A DNA stretch of 34,122 bases from Ruminococcaceae bacterium OttesenSCG-928-A16 (GTDB taxonomy: Bacteria > Bacillota > Clostridia > Oscillospirales > Ruminococcaceae): the NCBI GenBank assembly GCA_030267215.1, contig JAJDJP010000021.1, positions 1-34,122 on the forward strand, read 5' to 3'. Positions within the stretch are counted from its first letter, which is position 1, and each line of letters begins with the position of its first letter. Below the pieces are notes generated by a model. The model had not been told where the DNA came from. It did not search any database and saw nothing but the letters and a program-made list of their open reading frames with translations. A program made the translations under genes and the position numbers. This document shows, piece after piece, positions 26,210 through 34,062 of this stretch.

Positions 26210-27187
26210 TTAAAGCCCTTGCGCCATGGTTATAATGGCCAGTTTATATATTTCGTCTACGGTGCACCCGCGCGAAAGATCGTTAATTGGTGCGTTTAGC
26301 CCAAGCAAAATGGGGCCAAAAGCCTCGAACCCGCCCAGACGCTGGGCAATTTTATAGCCGATGTTGCCGGAATCTATATTGGGGAAAATAAAGGTATTGG
26401 CCTTGCCTGCCACCAAAGAATCGGGCGCTTTAATCTGGGCCACCTCGGGGGCAATAGCGGCGTCAAACTGTAATTCGCCATCCACTGCAAAATCCAGCTT
26501 CATTGCTTTAAGTTTTTGCACAGCACTTTGCACCTTGCTTACGCTATCGCCCTTGCCACTGCCAAAAGTACTGTACGAAAGCAGCGCCACCCTCGGCTCA
26601 ATATCAAACAGGCGGGCACAGGCTGCTGTTTCGGTGGTTATTTCCACCAGTTCGTCATCGCTTGGGTTTAGGTTAATGGCGCAATCTCCCATCATATAGC
26701 GCTCGTTTGTGCCATTTTTACCGGTGCGGTTTAACACAAAACAGCTAGACACTATTTTTTGCCCCGGCTTTGTTTTAACAATTTGCAGCGCCGGGCGCAC
26801 GGTATCGGCGGTAGAGTATGTTGCGCCGCCCAGCAAACCATGGGCCATACCCATTTTAACCATCATTGTGCCAAAGTAGTTGGCTTTTTTTAACGCAGCA
26901 CGGCATTCTTCCTCGGTCATTTTTCCTTTGCGCAGCGTAACCATTTCGGCAACCATCGCCTCTGTATCGGGGCAGGTTTCGGGGTCTATAATTTCAATAC
27001 CGTTCAGGTTTATTTGGTTTTGGGTGGCAATGGCCAGCACTTTTTCTGGCACACCCAATAAAACCGGCAGCATTAAATTATCTTGGTATAGTTTTTCGGC
27101 CGCTTTTAAAATACGGGCATCGTACCCTTCGGTAAAAACAATTTTACGGTTTTTACCCTGTATCAGGCCAATCATCTTTTCAAACAT
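26210..27187 (-). CDS. pta: Phosphate acetyltransferase (PTA family)
   Basis: Pta interconverts acetyl-CoA plus phosphate and acetyl-phosphate plus CoA, the first half of acetate production. The 325-residue, single-domain protein has the family blocks KIVFTEGYDARILKAAEKL (near 14-32), MVKMGMAHGLLGGATYSTADTVRPALQIVKT, SYSTFGSGKG and NTFIFPNIDSGNIGYKIAQRLGG. The start at 27187 is set by GGAGG seven bases upstream. A terminator from the gene upstream and a promoter at 27242-27270 show it is transcribed alone. No acetate kinase gene is present in the window. Confidence 0.95.
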   Translation of the reverse strand: MFEKMIGLIQGKNRKIVFTEGYDARILKAAEKLYQDNLMLPVLLGVPEKVLAIATQNQINLNGIEIIDPETCPDTEAMVAEMVTLRKGKMTEEECRAALKKANYFGTMMVKMGMAHGLLGGATYSTADTVRPALQIVKTKPGQKIVSSCFVLNRTGKNGTNERYMMGDCAINLNPSDDELVEITTETAACARLFDIEPRVALLSYSTFGSGKGDSVSKVQSAVQKLKAMKLDFAVDGELQFDAAIAPEVAQIKAPDSLVAGKANTFIFPNIDSGNIGYKIAQRLGGFEAFGPILLGLNAPINDLSRGCTVDEIYKLAIITMAQGL

Positions 27188-27241
27188 TGTCAAACCTCCA
27201 GCAATATAAAAAGGCAATGCGCTTCGTTCTTCTTCCCAGCT

Positions 27242-27270
27242 ATTTTAACACAGCCTGTACTCTGTTTCAA
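27242..27270 (-). promoter_or_regulatory. Sigma-A promoter of pta
   Basis: Minus strand TTGAAA (27265-27270), 17-base spacer, TAAAAT (27242-27247), about 55 bases upstream of the ATG and just downstream of the terminator of the preceding gene. Confidence 0.75.
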
Positions 27271-27272
27271 CG

Positions 27273-27303
27273 AAAAAAGGGCCACCTTTGCAGGGGCCCT
27301 TTA
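27273..27303 (-). terminator. Terminator of the PduL-like gene
   Basis: AAAGGGCC / GGCCCTTT stem with an 11-base loop and a run of six T on the minus strand, about 50 bases past the stop at 27354. Confidence 0.87.
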
Positions 27304-27353
27304 TAAAACGTATGTTTATTGGTGGGTTTAAGTTCAAGATTGGGAAGCAACGC

Positions 27354-27923
27354 CTAAGGAATAATCGTGCCTTCTACCGGGCAGCCGGCAGCATTGGCTT
27401 CGTCGGTGTCGATATGCATGGCGGGTGCATAGCTATCGTGCACACGCACCACAACATCATCAAAGGTTAGTTTGCGGCCATTGCCGTTATCGCAGGCAAC
27501 ATTTACTATTTGGGAATTTTTAAGGCCAAATTTTTCTGCGGTAGCGGTGTCTAAATGGATATGCCTTTTGGCAACAATGCCGCCTTCTTTTAACTCTACC
27601 GTGCCGGCAGGGCCAACCAGCTTTAACGGGGCCGAATTTTGGGTGTCTCCACTTTCGCGCACAGGGGCATTTACCCCAATGCTGCGGGCATCGGTTAAGC
27701 TAATTTCTACCTGGGTAGCCGGGCGGCAGGGGCCTAAAATAGATACACCGGCAAGCTCTCGTTTAGGGCCAACCACCGTAACACGTTCTTCGCTGGCAAA
27801 CTGCCCAGGCTGCGAAAGGTCTTTTTTAGGGGTAAGCGTGTAACCTTTGCCAAACAGGGTTTCCAGGTCTTGCTGGCTAACATGCAGGTGGCGTGCCGAA
27901 GTTTCTATTAAAATTTTGCTCAT
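27354..27923 (-). CDS. Phosphate propanoyltransferase / phosphotransacylase (PduL family)
   Basis: A 189-residue PduL-type phosphotransacylase, unrelated in fold to Pta, that exchanges phosphate and CoA on acetyl or propanoyl groups. Both halves of the duplicated beta-barrel fold are visible: SARHLHVSQQDLETLFGKGY (9-28) and IVAKRHIHLDTATAEKFGL (115-133), whose His residues bind zinc, together with the C-terminal MHIDTDEANAAG. It has no long N-terminal extension of the microcompartment-targeting kind, so it is probably cytosolic. GGAGGAAACA precedes the ATG. It lies directly upstream of pta but has its own terminator. Its upstream region carries the fold-back element at 27953-28116. Confidence 0.94.
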   Translation of the reverse strand: MSKILIETSARHLHVSQQDLETLFGKGYTLTPKKDLSQPGQFASEERVTVVGPKRELAGVSILGPCRPATQVEISLTDARSIGVNAPVRESGDTQNSAPLKLVGPAGTVELKEGGIVAKRHIHLDTATAEKFGLKNSQIVNVACDNGNGRKLTFDDVVVRVHDSYAPAMHIDTDEANAAGCPVEGTIIP

Positions 27924-27951
27924 TGTTTCCTCCGAAAAAATTTATTATATT
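27923..27951 (+). promoter_or_regulatory. Candidate plus-strand promoter at the fold-back element
   Basis: Plus strand TTGTTT (27923-27928), 17-base spacer, TATATT (27946-27951). The predicted start is near 27957-27959, at the very left end of the fold-back element. On the minus strand the same bases give a TATAAT (27944-27949) that could serve the PduL-like gene. Confidence 0.5.
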
Positions 27952-27952
27952 T

Positions 27953-28116
27953 TAGAGCAGACTAATAAAATATAGATAGTATAATCGCCGAGATAATTTT
28001 GGCATAGACACGGAACTAAAACGCAGGGATACTGTACGTATTGCAAGTTCTAGCAACGCAGTATAGAACAAAATTATCCGGTGTGGATGCTATCGATATT
28101 TTGTTGATTTGCTCTA
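27953..28116 (+). repeat. 164-bp fold-back element, candidate structured RNA or MITE
   Basis: Long imperfect inverted repeats of 48-49 bases (27953-28001 and 28069-28116) bracket a second internal hairpin. The ends are TAGAGCA / TGCTCTA; AAAATAT and GATAG blocks pair in the middle, and a perfect 10-bp GATAATTTTG / CAAAATTATC closes the arms. Inside, ATACTG-CGT-TTGC pairs with GCAACGCAGTAT around a short loop, leaving about 27 unpaired bases on the 5' side. Most mismatches in the arms are G-U pairs if read on the plus strand and A-C clashes on the minus strand, which points to a plus-strand RNA. No ORF lies in it. Confidence 0.6.
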
Positions 28117-28149
28117 GCCTTGCTTATATTTTAACACAAAGCAAAAGCG

Positions 28150-28179
28150 CTGTCATCTATAAAAGCAATGTGCTATACT
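28150..28179 (+). promoter_or_regulatory. Promoter of the uracil-DNA glycosylase gene
   Basis: Plus strand CTGTCA (28150-28155), 18-base spacer, TATACT (28174-28179) preceded by TGC, an extended -10. It is 30 bases upstream of the ATG. Confidence 0.55.
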
Positions 28180-28208
28180 AAAAAAAACAATTTAAAGGTG
28201 GTTGTAAC

Positions 28209-28790
28209 ATGAACCCTTGGGAAACATTACGGGAAGAATGCCTGCAATGCACAAATTGCAGCCTGCATACCACCCGCAAACAGGTGGTTTTTGGCATGGG
28301 TAACCCAAAAGCCGAGGTATTGTTTGTGGGCGAAGGCCCCGGCGCTAACGAGGACGAACAAGGCCTGCCTTTTGTAGGGCGCAGCGGCAAACTGCTGGAT
28401 GTTTATTTAGAGAGCATACAGCTTTCGCGCGAGAAAAATATTTTTATTGCCAACATTGTAAAGTGCCGCCCGCCCCAAAATCGAGACCCTTTGCCCGAAG
28501 AACGTGAAGCCTGCCTGCCGTGGCTGCGTGCCCAGTTTAAGCAGATGAAACCCAAAATTGTGGTATGCCTTGGCCGTGTAGCCGCCCAGGTAATGATACG
28601 CCCGGATTTTGCCATTACCAAAGAACATGGCCAGTGGACACAGAAAAACAACATTTGGTTTATGGCCACCCTACACCCGGCGGCCTTGTTGCGCAACCCC
28701 AACAACAAGCCCATGGCATTTGAAGATTACGCCACCTTACGAGATAAAATTGAAGAAGTTTGTGAGCACACCTACACAAACCCACTTTAA
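28209..28790 (+). CDS. Uracil-DNA glycosylase, family 4 (iron-sulfur type)
   Basis: A 193-residue family-4 UDG that removes uracil from DNA to begin base-excision repair. Motif A is [20 protein letters not shown] (about 39-58), with the conserved Glu and Asn region; motif B appears as HPAALLRNP (about 156-164). The 4Fe-4S ligands fit the CLQCTNC cluster near residues 11-17 and the cysteines in [11 protein letters not shown] and EACLPW. AAAGGTGG precedes the ATG. It is a single plus-strand gene between the fold-back element and a long palindromic terminator. Confidence 0.94.
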   Translation: MNPWETLREECLQCTNCSLHTTRKQVVFGMGNPKAEVLFVGEGPGANEDEQGLPFVGRSGKLLDVYLESIQLSREKNIFIANIVKCRPPQNRDPLPEEREACLPWLRAQFKQMKPKIVVCLGRVAAQVMIRPDFAITKEHGQWTQKNNIWFMATLHPAALLRNPNNKPMAFEDYATLRDKIEEVCEHTYTNPL

Positions 28791-28822
28791 ATTAATATTT
28801 TGATACAGCGGCAATAACATAT

Positions 28823-28875
28823 AACAATAAACCAACCGGCCTTGGCAAATTGCCAAGGCCGGTTGGTTTATTGTT
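28823..28875. terminator. 53-bp perfect palindrome, bidirectional terminator
   Basis: Two 26-base arms with one central base match perfectly; the core is ACCAACCGGCCTTGGCAA and its complement. Arms end in AT-rich AATAAA / TTTATT, so each strand gains a T-rich tail. It lies 33 bases after the UDG stop and touches the stop codon of the small ORF on the other strand, serving convergent transcripts. Confidence 0.88.
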
Positions 28876-29018
28876 TAACCCTTAGGTTGTATTGCAAAAA
28901 ACAGGTCAATCTCGGGGTTCTTTCCTGTAGATTTTATGGTTTTATCCAAAGAATCTCCAAAAATGCCATAAAAAGCATGCTCTTGTTTTGGGCGTACATT
29001 CACCAGTAAAACTGGCAT
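28875..29018 (-). CDS. Small ORF of 47 residues, unknown function
   Basis: An unrecognised small protein that begins MPVLLVNVRPKQEHAFYGIF and continues through GDSLDKTIKS to a hydrophobic FFAIQPKG end; it has no signal peptide or membrane span. A purine-rich GGCGGGGGG lies seven bases before the ATG at 29018. It starts 31 bases after the U32 peptidase stop, same strand, and its own stop codon abuts the long palindromic terminator, so it would be the last gene of the mltG-U32 transcript. Coding support is contextual only; a decayed fragment is the alternative. Confidence 0.45.
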   Translation of the reverse strand: MPVLLVNVRPKQEHAFYGIFGDSLDKTIKSTGKNPEIDLFFAIQPKG

Positions 29019-29049
29019 ATATGCCCCCCGCCTATGTAAAGTTTATTTT

Positions 29050-30291
29050 TTAGGTTTGCTCTTGCACTATTTTGCGCCGCAAAATGGTGTTTGTTGGCAA
29101 AGTCTCACCCGCTGGCACCGGCACCGAAAATTCCATTTTGGCGTGAGGGGTACTCTGTATTTCTGCCCCTTTGGCATCCCAAATGGCGGCCGGGGTAAAG
29201 GTGATGGTTCTGCCTTCTGGCAGCAAAGCCTCTAGCTCTTCGCCCAGTGTAAACTTGCCACGCTGGGTTAGGGTGGCTTTGCCGCCCTGCTGACCTTGCA
29301 CCACGCCAATTACCTGCCACTGGCGTATATACCCTGCTTGGTTTGCGCTTTGGGTGGCACCCTGTGGGCCCATAAAAAAGCCAGTGGAATAAGGGCGGTG
29401 CGAGGTACGGGTAAGCTCTTGCTGCACAAAGGGTGGGCAAACGTAGCCCGTGGGGTTTTGCAGCACAGCGTTTAAAGCAGCACGGTAAGCTGCCGTTGCC
29501 GAAGCCACATAATAAAAACTTTTGCTGCGGCCTTCTATTTTAAGGCTGTTGGCCCCGGCGGCCACAATTTTATCTAAAATAGGGGCGGTGCAAAGGTCAT
29601 CGGCGCTTAAAATATAGCTGCCACCCTCCCCTTCCCCTATTTCAAAGGCTTCGCCGGGGCGGTGTTCTTCGTGCAGGGTATATTTCCACCGGCAGCTTTG
29701 CGGGCACTGGCCACGGTTGGCATCGCGCCCGGTTAAATATTGCGAAATAAGGCACCGGCCCGAAACACTCATGCACATGGCACCGTGCACAAACACTTCC
29801 AGCTCTAGCTCTGGCGGGATATTAGCGCGTATTTCGGCAATATCGGTAAGCGATAGCTCGCGGGCAAGCACCACCCGGCTGGCACCCAACTGGTGCGCCA
29901 CCCGGGCAGCGGCGTAGTTGGTAATGCCCGCCTGGGTAGAAAGGTGAATTTCTACACCGGGGGCATGTTGTTTTACCAAACTTAAAATACCAAGGTCAGC
30001 CACAATAAAAGCATCTATACCCGCTTCGGCTGCTTTGCCAATAGTTTCAGGGATACGGGCAATTTCTTGGTTTGTGGGCAGGGTGTTTAACGTTAAGTAC
30101 ACCTTTTTGCCCAGCGCGTGTGCCTCGGCGGTTGCGGTTTGCATTTCTTGGTAGCTAAAGTTGGTGCTGGAAGAACGCATGCCGAATTCTTTAGAACCAA
30201 GGTACACGGCATCGGCCCCGTAGGCCAGCGCAAACCGCAGGCATTCAAGGTCGCCCGCGGGCGAAAGAAGTTCTACATTTGGGTTTTTCAT
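29050..30291 (-). CDS. Peptidase U32 family protein
   Basis: A 413-residue member of the U32 family (YegQ/RlhA/UbiU-like), several of which are now known to act in RNA or ubiquinone hydroxylation and not as peptidases. The family start VELLSPAGDLECLRFALAYGADAVYLG (4-30) and the cysteine-rich signature ELEVFVHGAMCMSVSGRCL with GRDANRGQCPQSCRW (about 163-203) are clear; the latter cysteines likely hold an iron-sulfur cluster. A beta-barrel tail follows, ending in LPTNTILRRKI. Its ATG overlaps the mltG stop by four bases. Substrate cannot be read from the sequence. Confidence 0.93.
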   Translation of the reverse strand: MKNPNVELLSPAGDLECLRFALAYGADAVYLGSKEFGMRSSSTNFSYQEMQTATAEAHALGKKVYLTLNTLPTNQEIARIPETIGKAAEAGIDAFIVADLGILSLVKQHAPGVEIHLSTQAGITNYAAARVAHQLGASRVVLARELSLTDIAEIRANIPPELELEVFVHGAMCMSVSGRCLISQYLTGRDANRGQCPQSCRWKYTLHEEHRPGEAFEIGEGEGGSYILSADDLCTAPILDKIVAAGANSLKIEGRSKSFYYVASATAAYRAALNAVLQNPTGYVCPPFVQQELTRTSHRPYSTGFFMGPQGATQSANQAGYIRQWQVIGVVQGQQGGKATLTQRGKFTLGEELEALLPEGRTITFTPAAIWDAKGAEIQSTPHAKMEFSVPVPAGETLPTNTILRRKIVQEQT

Positions 30292-31532
30292 CCGGCATTT
30301 GCGGCACTGTTTGCCTGCTCTGCAGCATACTCTTCGTTCTTCTGGTTCATAATACTAATATTTGCCAGGTGTTCATCGTATGTTTCTGCATAATAATAGT
30401 TCTCGTAAAAATCGGTTAAGAAGTAGTAATAATTGTGCTGCTCGGGGTTTAGGGCGGCTTCTATTGCTGTTAAGCTAACGCTGCAAATGGGCCCGGCTGG
30501 CAGCCCCGCACGAGATTTGGTGTCCGAGTCATCGGTAACATAAGCGTAAAACAAATCTTCGCCCACAGCCGCACGTGCCTCGTCGTACGAAATTTCGCGG
30601 TAGGTTTTGTTGGCAAATTCGGGCAGATTCCACTGCATCCAAATTTTAACATAGCGCAGGGTAACATCGCTGCCAAGGGTGCCACGGCTCCAGTTGCCGC
30701 CAAGGCGGTTCCAAAAAACGCCAGACACTTTGGGCTGTTGGTCTACATGTCCAGCTTCGGCCTGAATAAGGGAAGCCAGTGTGATGGTTTCGCGCAGCGA
30801 AAGGTTTAACTCTTCCATCTTAGCGTACATTTCGGGGGTTATTTTGCTGTCCATTTGCTCGTACAATTTGCGCACAATGTTGTGTGGCGTGTCGTCGGTA
30901 TAAAAACTGTACGTATCGGGGAACAAATACCCCTCGGAAAGATGGAACACGTTGGGGTCGATATTTTCTTGCAGTTTTTGGATAAAGGTGATGTCGCTGA
31001 AAGCATCCAGGTTATCTGCTTCGGCCAAAAAGTCCTCGGCAGTGCAAAGGCCCGCTTCTTCAAACAGCGACGCAATGTGCATAACCGATTTGCCCTCTAA
31101 AATTTGAATTTGCTTGGTGGGGCGGGTATCGCTGCCCACGCCAGAAAGCGCTGCAATAATTTCCTCATAGCTCATACCCGGGGTAAGCACAAAGGTGCCG
31201 GCTTTAAAATCGGCCGTATTGTTTACAAAGCGCACATACAGCCTAAAGGTATTGGCAGAGCCAATAAGGCCGTTATCTTCCAGCAGGGTGCCAATGGTGG
31301 TGCCGCCGCTGCCACTTGGTACTGTTAGCGTAACCGAAGAAATGGCCGTGGCGTTTTCGCCGTCCATTTCTTTTTTAATGGAGGAATAAACGATTAAACC
31401 GGCAATTACCACCGCTATAAGCAACACTAAAAACACAATTAAACAGCCTTTGCGTGCCTTTTTAGACGCATTGCGGTTGTATTCCTCAATATCTTCGTAT
31501 TCGTCCTCGGTAACATAACGTTTTTTTGCCAT
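30288..31532 (-). CDS. mltG: Endolytic murein transglycosylase MltG
   Basis: MltG cleaves nascent glycan strands at the outer face of the membrane and sets their length. The 414-residue protein has an acidic, charged cytosolic N-terminus (about 1-28), a single membrane span CLIVFLVLLIAVVIAGLIVY (about 30-49), a LysM-like region (SSVTLTVPSGSGGTTIGTLL) and the YceG catalytic domain with LIQAEAGHVDQQPKVSGVFWNRL, whose glutamate is catalytic, and AGLPAGPICSVSLTAIEAAL. GGAGG lies eight bases before the ATG at 31532; the longer frame to 31586 lacks a site. It is coupled to the U32 gene by an ATGA overlap, a common pairing in Clostridia. Confidence 0.95.
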   Translation of the reverse strand: MAKKRYVTEDEYEDIEEYNRNASKKARKGCLIVFLVLLIAVVIAGLIVYSSIKKEMDGENATAISSVTLTVPSGSGGTTIGTLLEDNGLIGSANTFRLYVRFVNNTADFKAGTFVLTPGMSYEEIIAALSGVGSDTRPTKQIQILEGKSVMHIASLFEEAGLCTAEDFLAEADNLDAFSDITFIQKLQENIDPNVFHLSEGYLFPDTYSFYTDDTPHNIVRKLYEQMDSKITPEMYAKMEELNLSLRETITLASLIQAEAGHVDQQPKVSGVFWNRLGGNWSRGTLGSDVTLRYVKIWMQWNLPEFANKTYREISYDEARAAVGEDLFYAYVTDDSDTKSRAGLPAGPICSVSLTAIEAALNPEQHNYYYFLTDFYENYYYAETYDEHLANISIMNQKNEEYAAEQANSAANAG

Positions 31533-31677
31533 GTGTACAGCCTCCATCACCTTTTGATACTGTATTATTTTTATATATTTTACCAATTTATTTATTAAAG
31601 CAAACTATGGGCAAATATGCAAGCCAAACACAAAACAAAGGCTTTTAGCGGCACGGTTTGCCCTGTTTTTGGGGCTA

Positions 31678-32229
31678 TTATTGCTCGGGGTAAATGCTAT
31701 CTATTGTTTGTTGGGCGGCTTGCTGGCCCATAACCAGTGCTGCCAGCTGCGCAGCAAACTGCAGCGCCACCCCGGCAGAACGTGCTGTGATAATGTTGCC
31801 ATCCACCTCTACCCCGCCGCCGGTTACCTTGCTTGTAGTTAACTCGGCTTGCATATCGGGAAAAGCGGTTGCGGTTTTGCCCTGCAATAGCCCATATTTA
31901 TGCAACACCGTGGGGGCGGCACAAATGGCCGCAATATACATGTTTGCGGCAGAGGCCTCTTTTAATACTTCCTCTATTAAAGGGCTGCTGGCAAGGTTTT
32001 GGGTGCCAACGCCACCGCCCGGCAGCACCACCATGGCCGCGTCTTGTGGAAGGGTAAAGTTTTTTCCATCTATATCGGCCTGTACCACCACACCGTGGGC
32101 ACCGGTAACCATAGGGCCGGTTACCCCTACTGTTATAACCGTGGCGCCTGCCCGGCGCAAAATATCTATGGGGGTAATTGCCTCAATTTCCTCAAACCCA
32201 TCGGCTAAAAAAATATATACTGTTTTCAA
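31678..32229 (-). CDS. DJ-1/PfpI family protein (YajL/ThiJ type)
   Basis: A 183-residue DJ-1 superfamily protein. MKTVYIFLADGFEEIEAITPIDILRRAG (1-28) holds the conserved glutamate in the nucleophile pocket, and AAICAAPTVL (about 99-108) carries the reactive cysteine at the nucleophile elbow; VLPGGG (about 68-73) is also typical. Family members are chaperone-like, deglycase or redox proteins; function here is not decidable. It follows the GNAT gene after 45 bases and probably shares its transcript. Confidence 0.93.
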   Translation of the reverse strand: MKTVYIFLADGFEEIEAITPIDILRRAGATVITVGVTGPMVTGAHGVVVQADIDGKNFTLPQDAAMVVLPGGGVGTQNLASSPLIEEVLKEASAANMYIAAICAAPTVLHKYGLLQGKTATAFPDMQAELTTSKVTGGGVEVDGNIITARSAGVALQFAAQLAALVMGQQAAQQTIDSIYPEQ

Positions 32230-32274
32230 TTTTGGCTCCTCTCTTGTTGCTTTATATATAAATAACGAAGTTTC

Positions 32275-33123
32275 TTAGGTAAATTCTTCCAAAGCCATGC
32301 GGATATATAAATTTTGCGCCGGCACCCAGCCTTGCAGGGGCTTTAGCATGGCAAAAGGTTGCTGCCCGCCCGGGCCTAAAGGGGCCGCAAAAGCCTGTTG
32401 TGGCGCAGCGGTTACCTGCAAACTTTGCGCTTTTGTTTGTTTAAAAACAGCACGCAAAAGTGCTGCCATTCCTAGCTCGTCATCGGCAAATATCTCCGGT
32501 ATCAGCACATCGTTTTGGGTGGGTAAAAACAAGGCATAGCCATTATTGCAATAAACGGTGCCGCCCCCCTGCGCCTCAATATCATCCAGCACCATGGCAT
32601 AGCGCTGGGCATCGAAAGCCATAAAAGGGGCCGGTATATGTTTGTTGCGCAACGCGGCAAACATTTGGGGCGATATTTGGCCCACTGTGGGTTTTATGGG
32701 TGAGGCGGCTAGTTCGTTATTATATACGCGGAAATGGCAAAGCCTTGTTTGCTGGGTATACCCACGTTTGGCATAAAACGCAAACAAAGGCGGGTTTGCC
32801 GGTATTAGTGCACAAAACTGGGCGTCACTTTGGGTAAACTGTGTTTCGGCATATTGCATTAGGGCCGACATTACCCCCTGCCCTTGCACGGCAGGGTTGG
32901 TTGCAAGGGCGTAAAGGTAAAAACCTTTGCACTCTTTAATATTGCATGGCACCGCCAATAATTGGGCACAAACCCCTTGGCTATTTTGTGCCACATACAC
33001 GTTGCCCTGCCCTGCAAATAGTTGCAGGCAATTGGTAATTAAACCAACGTCGTCGCCAAAAACCTGCTGCCATAAAGCAACAAGCGCAGGGGTATCGTGG
33101 TGGGTTGCTTTGCGGTATTGCAT
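32275..33123 (-). CDS. GNAT family N-acetyltransferase
   Basis: A 282-residue protein whose N-terminal half is a GNAT fold: MQYRKATHHDTPALVALWQQVF (1-22), then the acetyl-CoA loop LYALATNPAVQGQGVMSALM (about 70-89), where the V-x-G-x-G pattern replaces the usual R/Q-x-x-G-x-G/A, and FYAKRGYTQ (about 116-124). The C-terminal half (130-282) is less conserved and resembles Eis-like two-domain acetyltransferases. The ATG at 33123 follows GGGGAGGG; the longer frame to 33162 was rejected. It lies between the DUF2156 and DJ-1 genes with gaps of about 48 and 45 bases. Confidence 0.88.
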   Translation of the reverse strand: MQYRKATHHDTPALVALWQQVFGDDVGLITNCLQLFAGQGNVYVAQNSQGVCAQLLAVPCNIKECKGFYLYALATNPAVQGQGVMSALMQYAETQFTQSDAQFCALIPANPPLFAFYAKRGYTQQTRLCHFRVYNNELAASPIKPTVGQISPQMFAALRNKHIPAPFMAFDAQRYAMVLDDIEAQGGGTVYCNNGYALFLPTQNDVLIPEIFADDELGMAALLRAVFKQTKAQSLQVTAAPQQAFAAPLGPGGQQPFAMLKPLQGWVPAQNLYIRMALEEFT

Positions 33124-33171
33124 AAGCCCTCCCCTTTTTATAGTGGGTGGTGCAAAAAACACTGGCTTTGG

Positions 33172-34062
33172 CTAGTTTGTTTTAAGCTCGGCCGTGTATT
33201 TTTCCTCTAAAAAGGCTGGTTGATACGAAAGCTTGGCCGTGCGCAGCCCTTCCTCGTCCACGTCGTTTTCGCGGTTAATATACTCGTATCCTGTGCAAAA
33301 TTTGCGGGCCATTTCGCGGTTGATGATGTTGTAAGCACCCGTAACATCGTACAAGGCCTTTTCTACATGGGTTACAAACATATTGTTGCCCAGCGGGCTG
33401 CCAAAAGAAAACGCCACCATTTGGCCGTTTGCGGTAATGTAACCGCCTTTTAGGTTTAGCTGTTGGTAATGGCGGCAGGCAAGCTCTATGGCACGGTGCT
33501 CTTCCTCAATGCCTTCGTCGCCACGGTTATCGTACAGGCGGCACCAACGGTTATTAAATGCACAAATATCTTCTAAAGATTCTGGGCTGATTTCGTGAAA
33601 TTCCCAATCAGGGTTGTCCCGCTCGAACCGGGAGCAAAGGTTGCGCTTTTTTTGCATTTTTTTGCCACCTAAATTTGCCAAACTTTCAGAAAGATAGATG
33701 TAATCGCTTTCTCCACGTGGGTTATCGAACACAAATTTGCCCGGGTACAGCTCTTCCAGCTGGTTTTTGGCTTCTTCGGTAAGCGAAAAAATGACAGGCT
33801 CTTTGCCCACTTCTTTAGCATCCTGCAAAATAGCATCGATGGCTTCTTTCATGTCTCCGTGCCCGGCGGGGTATAAATAATGCAGGCGGCGCATTTCGCT
33901 GCGGGCAATAACAAAGTTTTTAAAACGTGCAATTTTGGTGTTGTAAATGCGTTTCCACATATAAATGTTTACAAACGCAAACTCACAACTTCGGTAGTTG
34001 TTTTCTTCCAGCAGGGGGCGCGCCCAAACGGCGTCTTCCACCTTTACATCTTCGAAATTCAT
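33172..34062 (-). CDS. DUF2156 domain protein (phosphatidylglycerol lysyltransferase C-terminal type)
   Basis: A 296-residue soluble protein of the DUF2156 family, a GNAT-related double domain known from the C-terminal aminoacyltransferase part of MprF/LysX-type enzymes. Visible family features are CEFAFVNIYMWKRIYNTKIAR (about 26-46), DYIYLSESLANLGGKKMQKKRNLCSRFER (about 119-147) and YEYINRENDVDEEGLRTAKLSYQP (about 256-279), the last being strongly diagnostic. There is no membrane domain, so it is a stand-alone form whose acceptor is unknown. AAGGAGA precedes the ATG, and the start overlaps the stop of the gene cut by the window edge. Confidence 0.9.
   Translation of the reverse strand: MNFEDVKVEDAVWARPLLEENNYRSCEFAFVNIYMWKRIYNTKIARFKNFVIARSEMRRLHYLYPAGHGDMKEAIDAILQDAKEVGKEPVIFSLTEEAKNQLEELYPGKFVFDNPRGESDYIYLSESLANLGGKKMQKKRNLCSRFERDNPDWEFHEISPESLEDICAFNNRWCRLYDNRGDEGIEEEHRAIELACRHYQQLNLKGGYITANGQMVAFSFGSPLGNNMFVTHVEKALYDVTGAYNIINREMARKFCTGYEYINRENDVDEEGLRTAKLSYQPAFLEEKYTAELKTN

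Noticed and set aside
27924-28120. Cobalamin or other known riboswitch upstream of the PduL-like gene
   Set aside because: No B12-box or other known aptamer motif, and wobble pattern favours the plus strand, opposite to the gene.
31694-32278. 194-residue plus-strand ORF
   Set aside because: Antisense to the DJ-1 family gene, whose motifs are intact; composition is that of a reverse-frame shadow.
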